Below, one piece after another: positions 25,831 to 36,350 of a stretch of 64,000 bases of DNA; the first letter of the stretch is position 1; every line of letters starts with the position of its first letter. The stretch is from Dryobates pubescens (Eukaryota > Chordata > Aves > Piciformes > Picidae). A program made the translations under genes and the position numbers. Location of the stretch: NCBI RefSeq assembly GCF_014839835.1, contig NC_071623.1, forward strand, positions 21,514,314 to 21,578,313, written 5' to 3'. The notes under the pieces were generated by a model. The model made no database searches. It was not told the DNA's origin and was given only the letters and a program-made list of their open reading frames with translations.

Positions 25831-27081
25831 AAATTGATGGAAAATACATGATACTAAATCCAGAAATGAACCAGTGAGAGCATCAGATCTGATTTAGCAG
25901 AAGAAAGGCCAAAGAGTCTAATGCAATCCTTTCTCCAGACAGGCCTAGACTTCTGGTTGGGCTGCAGTGCATTATTTTCAGAGGGGCTCAGGCTTGCCAA
26001 AATCATTCCTCCATTTGGTTCACAAAATCTACCCACTGGACCAGAGGCCACCAGCCTTCCAAGACCAAAAGCCAAGCAAAATAAAATGTAACACCCTACT
26101 GTGAGAGCCCTTGCTCTAAAAAATACTTAATTCAGTATTGTCTGATGAGTGTGATAGCAATTTTACAACAGCTGAACCACACAACCTGAGCCAGGGGTGA
26201 CCTTCGCAGAAACACAGTTTGATTTTGACTGAAGGTTTGTAAATGGATTCTCAGTATATGATAGTTCTGCTTTTGTTTCTAGATGTGGTAGCTTTTCTTG
26301 TATAAGCACAGCACAGCTCATTAGCCCAGCTGTGTGCATTCATTCTGACTTAATCTCGAGGACCAGGGATTGATCAGGGGCTGCTCTTCAGCACAGCACA
26401 TTTACCTGCTGGAGGGGTACTGCTCATTTGGCACAGCCTCATCTGCAGTATCTCTCCAGGTTTCCCTCCAAGCCACAACCTTTGGCCTTTGGATCTCCCT
26501 CTGCACTCTCCCCCTGATCCACAGGTCCTTGCTTGGCAGAAAGGAGCATAACCCCTCTGCCTCAGTCAACTGGGCCGTATCAGTGGGTGATCTAATCCAT
26601 TGTTTCCAAAGCCTGAGCTTTAATTTCCTTTTTCCTTGTGACCTCCAGCTTCGAGTGGCAGGTAATTTGTCAGAGAAGCAGTTGATTCAACAGCTGTTCT
26701 GGTTCACTGTTGTGCACACAAGCCTTAAGCCTGTGATCTTTATTCAGACCCATGGCAACATCAGGCTTACAGACCTCCAATCTGATGTGACTTTTTTGCC
26801 CTGGCAATATTTTCTCAAGTCTTTATTATCAGCCTCCCAACTAACAATGCAAAACAAATCTGGGAAAAGAGTGCAAACAATAATCTCATACCAGCTCTGC
26901 ACCTGCAGGCAAGATCCCTTCTCCAGGCTGCTTGAGCCAAGCTTGCCCCACAGGTGCCTCTGCAGCTTCACTCCCAGCAGCCCAGTTCCCAGTGACTCAA
27001 GGATCCTGAGCTGCAATGCAAAGAGCAGAGTAAAAGACCAAATCCTCCTCATACTTCTATTTGGTTTTGACCTTAATATGC
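25831..27081. other. Intergenic; contains an unexplained 240-codon open frame
   Basis: A plus-strand frame stays open from 26370 and ends inside the following CR1 at 27092. Its translation shows no signal peptide, domain or repeat that I recognise, and it is rich in Ser, Leu and Cys without coding-like periodicity obvious to the eye. I treat it as a chance frame and see no gene here. Confidence 0.3.
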
Positions 27082-27541
27082 AAGAGTTATGAGAAGAGGC
27101 TGAGGGAGCTGGGGTTGCTTAGCCTAGAGAAGAGGAGGCTCAGGGGAGATGTTATTGCCGTCTACAACTACCTGAAGGGAGGTTGTAGTCAGGTGGGGGT
27201 TGGTATCTCCTCCCAGGCAACCCGCACCAAAACAAGAGGACACCAGGGGAGGTTTAGGCTGGATGTTAGGAAGCAGTTCTTCACAGAAAGAGTGATTGGC
27301 CATTGGTATGGGCTGCCCAGGGAGGTGGTGGAGTCACCATCACTGGAGGTGTTTAGGAAGAGACTGGATGGGGTGCTTGGTGCCATGGTTTAGTTGATTA
27401 GATAGTGTTGGATGATAGGTTGGACTTAATGATCTCAAAAGTCTTTTGCAACCTGGTTAATTCTATTCTATTCTATTCTATTCTATTCTATTCTATTCTA
27501 TTCTATTCTATTCTATTCTATTCTATTCTATTCTATTCTAA
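27082..27541 (+). mobile_element. CR1 LINE, young 3' end copy with expanded tail
   Basis: A 5'-truncated CR1 3' end running from AGAGTTATGAGAAGAGGCTG to the terminal AACCTGGTTAATTCTA, followed by about 16 perfect TTCTA units (27460-27541). It is a close relative of the minus-strand copy at 16498-16925. A short block is missing in the middle, where the other copies read 'acagtctcaggctgcacc'. The tail length is unusual for CR1, which normally ends in only a few 5-9 bp units. Confidence 0.93.
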
Positions 27542-28431
27542 ATTATGGTGAACAAACCAGCACACTCATCAGTCAGGCACTCTCTGCCAACCAAGAAGCC
27601 ACAGAGATTTACCCTCAGTCAGGCAGCCAATGGGAGGACAAACACCTAGAATTAACCTTCTGCTATGTGTTGATTTGTTTTCTTCCCTCATTAAAAAAAA
27701 ATAATAATTAAAAACAATAAAAAGAGAGAGAGAAAGAGAGTGAGATCTCCCTCTCTCTAACAGCAACAGCCCAATAGTCATCCCATCCAAATCCTGACCT
27801 TGAGAAAGGGGTTGCAACAGAATGAAATACAATTTGAATAAAAGTAAGCAGACAAGAAATATACTGGTGCCTGCTAATCCAAATTCCCAGTGGCTAGCTC
27901 ACTGCAGAATGCAGCCAATAAAGAGAGGAGTTTCTTTGTTTGCAACAAATTATTTAATCCAATGTGTGCAAGTTGAACAGTCTCTTCTGGTTCTCTCTGT
28001 GTGCATGCTCTTCCTTATTTCTGCTCACTGAAATGCAGAAACTGCCAGGCCTTTTTGAAAATATCTCAAGGGCAAGCTACCCCCAGCTCAGATTTGTGCC
28101 CTATTTTTCTCTCATTTCCCATGTCCCTGCAGAGGAACCTGACTATGACCACCCTGGCTATGTGGAGCAGCTCTTCTCCCTGGAGACTCCCTGAGTAAGC
28201 CTGGGCAGGAGTAGAGGTAATGATAATGTCTCTGCTGACAGCAGCGCTGTCATCGACCAATGGCAATGGGATGTCACCCTGATTTGAACTCAATCAGGGT
28301 CAAAAAAAAAGGCATCACTCTAGAGTATAGGGCATCACCACATCCCAGTGTGTGGCCTGTGAGGGAAACAATTTGGTCTGGTCTGAAGAACAGTGTTGTA
28401 TCAAGTAAACCGATATCCTGTGATCTGGTAG
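27542..28431. other. Intergenic between CR1 and solo LTR
   Basis: No gene. There is a purine-rich GAGA tract at about 27720-27745 followed by its near reverse complement (to about 27762), forming an imperfect hairpin around AGATCT. Confidence 0.35.
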
Positions 28432-28989
28432 TGTGGCAGTTTTAGGCTGATGCCTAGGAGATTTTCCACAGATTGAGTAGAAAGTGGTAGAATGTAAATA
28501 AATTCCCATTGGATGCAAAAGAAAAATAATGATAGGGTCTAAATGATCCCATTGGTCTGAAAGCTAACATAAAGTTAGTTGCAGAAAATGAACTCTTTAT
28601 CTTTCTCAGCTTCTTCACTCTAGCAGATAGTATCTTGTTGCTTCTGCTGGCTTGATGATCTTGGTTGCATTCCTTTGTTGTGGCTAAGTACTAAGAAGCT
28701 ACTCTCTGATTTTCTCTTTCTCTTTTCCCTTGTATAGGGGTGCAGAGAGGGGGAAGCTATTGGTAACCCCCTGGTTCTGTCCAGTGGGGTTCTTGTGTTG
28801 TTTATAGATTGTAAATATATGTAAGTATTGTATCTTTTGTACACATTCATTGCATTTTGTATGTCTAGATTGTATTTTTGCTTGTAAATATAGCTTCATT
28901 TGCTTCCATCCCACTGAGCTAGTCTGGCAATTTTATTTTGGGGGTGTAATCCTCTCGAATTAGTTGTGGAGCAATTTCAACCCACCACA
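28432..28989 (+). mobile_element. Solo LTR of an avian endogenous retrovirus, ERVL-like
   Basis: A 558-bp element begins TGTGG and ends CCACA, which are perfect terminal inverted repeats, and is flanked on both sides by the 5-bp target duplication GGTAG (28427-28431 and 28990-28994). The 3' part has the U5-like features of avian LTRs: 'tgtaaatatagcttcatt', a TTTTATTTTGGGGGTG block and the end CAACCCACCACA. A 5-bp duplication fits class III (ERVL) elements. No internal retroviral sequence flanks it, so it is a fossil left by recombination between the two LTRs of a former provirus. Intact ends suggest a moderate age. The subfamily cannot be named without a repeat library. Confidence 0.8.
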
Positions 28990-31900
28990 GGTAGCAAGAA
29001 AAAAAATGAGCAAAACTAACTTGTCATGCTGTGTATTTGGCATTTGGGGGCACAGCGTGTGGAACCCAAGGTATAACTGCAGTAATAGCAAAGGTAATTG
29101 TGACACAAGTTAAATGGCAATGAATCCATCCAGTAGCTGCTCACAGGGACCAGCAGCCATGCCAAAACCTCACACCTGCTTCCTAGCTCTCTCACTAAGA
29201 TATAAAGGACCTGGGCAAGAGGAGCATCACAACCATGATGATGGTAGTGGCTTTGCCTTCCTGACTTCCTTCCTGCCAGCCTTCCTGCCACTTCCTACTG
29301 CTTCCTTCCTCTTTCTTCACCAGCATTCTGCACTGGGAAATGACATGGGCAGTGCAATACCATGCATCTGGGCTCTCCTCTTTGTTTATCCACGGGAGCA
29401 GGTAGTACTTTTGGAGATTTGTAGAGAATTGAGTAGTCTGTGAAATTTTAGAAAAGGAGAAAAGGAATGCTGTGCCCTGATGTATTTATCAGATGGGTTT
29501 GTGGCCTTATTCCACTTCACAGCTTCCTTTCAATGAGGAGGGCAAGCCTGGACCTACTGCAGGGACCAGACTAGTGTATACAAGTTGGTGGCCTGCTCTG
29601 AGGAAAAACGTTAAACCCCAGTGCAGGTGGTTCAGACTGGCACATTTGATCTGGAAATCTTCATGGGAAGGAGAAGAGGAAACAGGCAATTACAGTGATA
29701 GTGACAAGATGGGGCAGCCTATCAAACTGCCTGGGCCTGTACTGTCATGTGTGACCATACCCAGGTGCCCCCCTAGATCATGACTCTACACAAATGCTCC
29801 TCCTCTGCTGACAACTCTTTCTGCAACATTTTGGGCAGAGCCCAGACATCTGCTCCCAGATGCCCAGTCTATGGTTTTATAAATGTCAGTGTCTGCAAAG
29901 CTCATTACAGAAATAATACCCTGAAGGGTAACAACCCTGTCGTAGCTGCATCTCTGCCAGTGGCTGCAGTCACAGGGCAACAAACAAAAGTTCTTCTCCA
30001 ATGTTGTTAGACTTCTCTGTGCCCTTCTCTTCCACCTACCCTGATGTCTCACTGCTATGAGAAGAGAAACACAGGAGAGCAAAAAGCCTCTGCGAAGTTT
30101 CATCACAGGTTATGCCAGTCCTCGGTGTCCCACTGTGCTTGGTTGTCCTGCTCACATTCTCCTCTGGGGACAGCACCTCTTGTCCTCCGATGTCAACAGC
30201 AGACACTGCTGCAGGCTGGCTCAGATTGTCCCAGGGTGATGTTGTCGTCTGCAAGAGCTCCTTAATGTGTAGCCTCTGGTGGAAACAGGATGTGAAGCAC
30301 AGGATGGGAGTGGCGATGGCTTTTATGGCTGTCCTGGAGGTGATACTGCTGGGATCGCATTACCAGATGTTTGGACAGGAGCCCAAAACGTGAACATCAG
30401 ACAACAATAAATAAATTTGCTTCACAGATACAATTAAAGGACAATATTCAGAACTTCAGTGGGTGAGTCGCAAGCAGCAAAACCTGGACATGGCTCTTGG
30501 ACATCCAGCTCCTGAAGCGGTTACACCTGCGCAGAGCCCACAAATCAAGCGAGGCAGCACAGATGAGCCTACAGTGCTCAGCACAGATGAGCCTACAGTG
30601 CTCAGCACAGATGAGCCTACAGTGCTCAACACAGATGAGCCTACAGTGCTCAGCACATCTTTTGTAAGAAGTGCATTCTGTTGCAAGAGGACAGGTCCCG
30701 GCAGTGCTGGCTGCCACAGCTGCCTCCAGTAATGTGGGGTTACAGCAGGGAGCACTAGAAAATGAAATCTCCTGGCAAAGGGAGAGTCTGAGTATGATAG
30801 AAGAGCAGCAAAAGCTGTGGAGGTCTGCTACACTGGAGTACTGAGAAAGCTAAATGCATTTAGAAGGATCAGCAAACAAATGTTGGAAAAGCTAGGAAAA
30901 AAAGGAAGAAAGAAACAAAGAGCCTAAACTTAACTGCCTGAATTTTGTACCGTCAGAATAATTCGCAATACGATGTCTAATAACATAATTTTTTGCCATC
31001 TGACTCACACTGCATAGCTCACAGAAGGCAGAAGCTCTTTTCTTTCATCTGATATATTCAGTGTACAAGTAGCTCTTCAGCATTCTCTCCTGAGAACTGA
31101 GGAGGAGTATTGGGAATATCTAAAAGTCCTGTAGGGAAAAACAAGGAGGAGTGAGTCATACGGCTGCAGTGCAGCGCATGGGCATGGAGCAGAGACCCTT
31201 GCCCTGATGTGCCAGCACCATGCTGCTTCCACTGAGCCCCAGTGTACAGCCAGGGCTGTGGTAGTGTTTTGCAGAAATACTCAGGGATTCAGACAGGCTT
31301 TTTCTCACACCTGCACGTGGGCATGGAGAGAGAGAAACAGGTCGCCAGATAACCAGGACTAGCCCAAGGCCTGCTATTGCAACAGCAAAATGAAAGCTCC
31401 AGCTCATTTTCAGCCCTGGAAGCTTGGGCAGTGTGGTTTGTGACATGGTCTGACCTATGTGAAAGGCAACATGCACTGCCTTGCACTGGGGGCAATGCCT
31501 GCAGCCCTCACCTTCAGCCACCACGAGCGAGTGAACCTTCTTAACCTCTTCCAGGAAGCCAAGGTGACTCAGCCACCACCAAGAGGAAACTGGCAGAAGA
31601 ACACAGAGGATTATTGCCCTGCCCAACCTGGGTCCTAGGGACAAGTTTTCTACCTAAAATAGCTCACTACTCTAACAAATCCTCCTCTGGTTTTGCATAA
31701 CTCTCTGCAAATTCAACATATTTCTCTCCCAATGCTGGTCCTTCCAGTTGCCTTCAGAGCATCCTAACTCTAATGCCAGCCTCCTGGATACTGTGCACCT
31801 TGCCTCATGGGCAAGCAAAGCCTGCCTCTGAGCCACCTTGGGGCTCTTCAGCCAACAGCAACTCCTAGGAGGATTGCTGGGGAAGGGGCACCCCACAGCA

Positions 31901-33233
31901 TCCCTGTCTTGGGTATGGTTCATTCCTGAGAGAAATGCCTGTCAGGGCATGACCTGGATTCTTTTCCTTTTTTTGGTGAAGTCACAGGGTTAGCATGCAA
32001 GGAACCACATGGAGTTCAGGTCCTGACTACCCCACTGTCCCCAGTGACCAGTGTGGTCTGTTTGCAGGACTTGGCCACGTGAGGAATGCTTCATCACTCA
32101 TCTTAGAGCCAGACATTCCTTCATCCCACTTCCTCCAAGGCAGGCAGGTCACTCTGGCTCAACAGGAAATATCACTTGAAGACATGATCCACCTTATATC
32201 CCATGGGGGTGAGAGCATGGAAAACAAGCTAGCACACTGCAGAGGAAAGTGTGCATGGGAAATGCTTCAAGTCTGAAGCTTTTCTGGGCTTGTCCAGGCA
32301 CTTCAGTAGCATGATGATTCCTCCATTCTGGCTCACTCAACCCCCTAGGATTTTAAAGGCATCTGCCTGGCTTGGTCATGTCCTGCAAACACTTCTTTGG
32401 TCCCAGAAGAGGGGAATTGGGAAGATTCTTTCCGTTTCCACCAGCTACTAAATCCCCTCCAGGGCTTTGATTCTCCCTACACAGTTGGCAACATTCTAAA
32501 GTCCAACATTTGTACAAAACTATTACTAAAAGAGCCTTGCTGGTGTGCATTGTTTCCTTATTCCAGGGTTCATATGCCTTCACTGAAAGGCTGTCAGAAT
32601 GACCTTTCCTGGCCCTGTTTGTGCTCCAAACCTGTTCCCTCATCCTTCATTCCTTTTTAAAAGAAAGGTGTTACCTGGCATCACCATGGATTTCCAGGGC
32701 TGTGGGTGGAGGGAGGAAGCTGTCACCATTAGGCAGGTGCTGAGTGCTTGTTCCTGGTCAAGGGACATGGTTATACCTACATGCCTTTCTCTGTCCACAC
32801 TGCAATGGGATTCAGTCCTGTGATGTACTTCTATAATTCCTGTCACCCCACTTAGCTCCACCTTCTGCCCCCTTCTCATCCATCCCCTACCCTCCTTCCC
32901 TCTTTGTCCCCCAAGCCCCAGCTCCTAGTTTTCATTATTGGGAATGGTATCTGGATGTTTTATCTGGGTGACCTGGGTTCCTTGCTGTCCTGCCTTAGAA
33001 AGACAAATAGGAATCCTACATCCTTTTCCTTGGTATGACTGAGGAGTGAGTCTATCTCACAGTGTTTTTATTGTCATCATGTTAGATGCTGATGTTAATC
33101 ACAATCATTAGCAAGCAAGCTTGGGGGCATATTGTGCTAAGAGACAGACTCACCATCCTCCACTGCTATCTATCACTCCACACTAAGCAGGGAAGTTCCC
33201 CAGAGTCCCAGGCAGTGAAACAAATCCCACCTT
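28990..33233. other. Intergenic, mostly unassigned
   Basis: This interval contains the 24-bp minisatellite at 30557-30652 and a C/T-rich stretch around 29265-29320. No exon, RNA gene or further repeat family is recognised. A 162-codon minus-strand frame at 31156-31644 has hydrophobic segments but no family match that I can support. Confidence 0.35.
30557..30652 (+). repeat. 24-bp minisatellite, four units
   Basis: Four head-to-tail copies of a 24-bp unit starting GCACAGATGAGCC. Three are identical and the fourth differs at one base. The period is a multiple of three, so an open frame passes through as repeated DEPTVLST, but there is no wider evidence for a gene. Confidence 0.95.
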
Positions 33234-33805
33234 CAGCAAGGAAGTCATTCTGCCCCTGTAATCAGCACTGGTTAGGCCACACCTTGAGTCCTGTGTCCAG
33301 TTCTGGGCCCCTCAGTTTAAGGAAGATGTTGAGTTGCTGGAACACATCCAGAGAAAGGCAACAAAGCTGGTGAGCTTTGTTGAGGTTTGGAGCACAAGCC
33401 CTATAAGGAGCAGCTAAGGGAGCTGGGGTTGTTTAGCCTGGAGAAGAGGAGGCTCAGGGGAGACCTTATTGCTGTCTACAACTACCTGAAGGGAGGCTGT
33501 AGCCAGGTGGGGGTTGGTCTCTTCTCCCAGGCAACCAGCACCAGATCAAGAGGACACAGTCTCAGGCTGCACCAGGGGAGGTTTAGGCTGGATGTTTGGA
33601 AGAAGTTCTTCACAGAAAGAGTGACTGGCCATTGGAATGGACTGCCTGGGGAGGTGGCAGAATCACCATCCCTGGAAGTGTTTAAAACCAGACTGGATGA
33701 GGCACTTAGTGCTGTGGTTGACTTGATTAGATGGCCTTGGGTGATAGGTTGGACTTGATGATCTCTAAGGTCTTTTTCAACCTGGTTAATTCTGTATTCT
33801 GTATG
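33234..33805 (+). mobile_element. CR1 LINE fragment, 3' end
   Basis: A 0.57 kb copy starting at the 'gaagtcattctgcccctgta' block and running through 'gtccagttctgggcccctca', 'agcctggagaagaggaggct', 'aactacctgaagggaggctg', 'ggaatggactgcctgggga' and the end 'aacctggttaattctgtatt'. It is related to the two TTCTA-tailed copies but slightly more diverged and has no expanded tail. Confidence 0.9.
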
Positions 33806-36242
33806 CTTGTGTTGCTTATACTCCAGTGCTGTGCAGGTGATCAGATGTCAATCATCACCAAGGGGTTTGTTATCAGTGTTTATACTTTAACACTTGATTT
33901 TGTTCTGAAAAAAAAAAGACCAACAAATCTAGGGAAGAGGTATGAAAACAGGTGGGCTTTCCATCTCTATACTCCAGGTAAGCAGAGGGGTGGGGACAGG
34001 AGCTGGACAGGAGCTATGTAGGGCAAAAGGGCAAGGTGTGAAGCTCACCTTTCCCTAGCTCTGACCATACTTCCTCCAAGACTGGAAACAAGACAATAAC
34101 TTTAGTGCAGCCCTGGGTCTAACATGACTAGCCCTGCAGGGAAGTCAGTGAATGAGCCATGCTATGGGGCTGTGCTGACCCAGCCACACTGCTCCCCAGC
34201 TCTTCCCAGCACCTCCACCTGGGTATGCATAGTGTCCTGCCAGCTCATTCAGACAGCCCAAGTCTCTGGCTCTACCTGGTCCAGGCAGCCAGGCCTGATG
34301 ATGTTTCACGCTATCTGCTGGGGTTTTGGCTCTTAGAGGGCCTGTGACTTTAAACCAGTAATACTCTTAGCATCACATTTTGCTCTGAGAGTGGGGGGTT
34401 AGGTGCAAAACAACTCTGGCAGTCTGGTGCAGTGGGGATTATACACAGATGGGGGAAGGCATGTAAGAGAGTTCCCCCAACCTCTCTTTTTCCCCACTGT
34501 CTTGCTGTCTGGGAGCCCTCAGGTCTCCTTTCCTTCAACCAGTAGCTTCCCACTTCTGATTTCTTCTTCATTCTGCGCTTGTTAGCCAAATGTACAGCTC
34601 ACCTAATGAGCTGCTGGTACTGTCAAAGGACTGCATGTTATCCAGCAAAGATTAGACATAAATAATAAGTGGTTTGAACTGAGTCCCACAGGAAGATTTA
34701 TGAAGCTGTCTGACTGTGATTTAATAGCAATAGCTGCTGCTACTTCCCAAAGGCAGACATACCCTGCTGCTGTGGGGCCCTGCTTACCCTGGCCTTTAAC
34801 AGTCCTCCTCCCTCCTGCTTTCCACAGAAGGAAAAACAGCGTCTTTAGCATGAGCTCTCCTCCTCCCTCAGCTGCCTTCACTTGTTCTGCTTGCACAAAG
34901 TAACCCCAGGACAGCAGCTGTCTGTGTCTCCCATGGCAAAGTCCGAGTTAAATTAGAGATGTTGCAAGCCACAAGTTGGTGTTAGGTGTTGATCTTGAAA
35001 GGGGACTTGTCCATGAAGGGGTGTAACTCATGTTGTTTTGCCATGGAGAGGGTGTACGAAAGGAGTAGAACACCCATGCCCAGCTGGCAAAACAGGATAT
35101 CAGAGTTTGGGGCAGGAGAATACAAGATGAAAGATAGTGAGGTTGCTTCATCCAGCATACTCTTTCCTGTTCCTGGCTACTTTCTTTCCCCGTTCTTTCC
35201 CCAGAAGGGTAAAAGAGGATGAGCAGGGATGTAGGTGCACACTGAACAAGAGGCACAGCAGCAGTCTCTTTTCTGTGGCATGAGGAGGTGGCATCAGCCA
35301 AACGTTGCTGATGAGGGGGGAGGAACTAGGACACTTTCCTTTCTTTCTGAATGCCTCTAACTTTAAAATGACAGATCTATGATGAATAACCAAAATTACA
35401 ATCTACTCTTACAAGGGCCGTGACCAGAGCAGGAAGCACCCTCCCAGAGAAGACTTTATGGTTTATTTTGCCCAGTATTGAGGCAACTGAGCCTTCACTC
35501 ATGCTATTCTCACCCCCTGCATGATAAGAGAACAGATAGGGCCACTTGTCTGGAGCACCCATGCAGTAGGAGGCTCACAGGCCCATTGTAACCTGTTACC
35601 ACATTGCTTTGCTGACACTCCCTCAAACATAATGTGCCTGTGATTACTTGCTAGAGGCAAGAAGCAGAGGCCACTCCTCTCCTATGCTCCTTAAATAGTT
35701 AAATGCAGTGGTCAGCTAGCTAGGATCAAGCTGAAAGAGTTGCTGCTCCCAGGACAGAGCCAGGTCTGCATGTAAGTAGGCTTTTTGATAGGTACAACAT
35801 TTCATAGCTGTTGTTATGATGCTTGGGGTGTCTGCAGTTTCCTTCATATAGGGGTAAGTAGGCATGGTTCTAAATTTTAATTTCATTTATAAATATAATT
35901 AATTTTAATTTAATTTTGGTTACAAAATTTTGGTTACATTTACTGCTTGTTTTAATTTTATTTTGATCCCTAAAGTGCTCTTCTCTGACAGTCAGCTCTG
36001 TTTAACATTAAAGCTACTAGTCAGTTCTTTAAAAACTAGCTAGATATGGCATTACAGATGGAGCTTCATGGGTGCTTATATATTTAAACACATGTTTGTG
36101 TGTGTAGGGAAGAGGAGCTTATGCACACATATGTGTGGGCATGGATTTATGCTTACTCATGAGACAGTAGTGGTGTATACCTCTAGCTGATGTGTGTGGA
36201 ACACACGTCACACAGGTAGAAAATGGTGAAAGTGGAAGAACA

Positions 36243-36350
36243 ATCATAGATTCCTAGAATTGTGTTGGTTGGAAAAGACCTCTAGGGATGTGTTCAGCCA
36301 TCAGCCTAACACCACCATGGCTGTTAAACTATATCCTGAAAAGCCATCCT
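36243..36350 (-). mobile_element. CR1 LINE scrap, 3' end
   Basis: About 100 bp on the minus strand carrying the CR1 terminal block. The plus strand reads ATCATAGATTCCTAGAATTG, then GGTTGGAAAAGACCTCTAGG and CCTAACACCACCATGG. It is heavily truncated and old. Confidence 0.75.

Noticed and set aside
26370-27092. 240-codon plus-strand open frame
   Set aside because: No recognisable domain, the frame ends inside a CR1 insertion, and the sequence has no splice-flanked or conserved look. A codon-conservation test across birds would settle it.
31156-31644. 162-codon minus-strand frame with hydrophobic segments and a CxxC-like pair
   Set aside because: The hydrophobic stretches are short and irregular, and no family resemblance could be supported.
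33387-33758. 123-codon frame, and similar frames at 27061-27393, 41002-41371 and 1395-1595
   Set aside because: These are chance translations of CR1 3' ends and not host genes.
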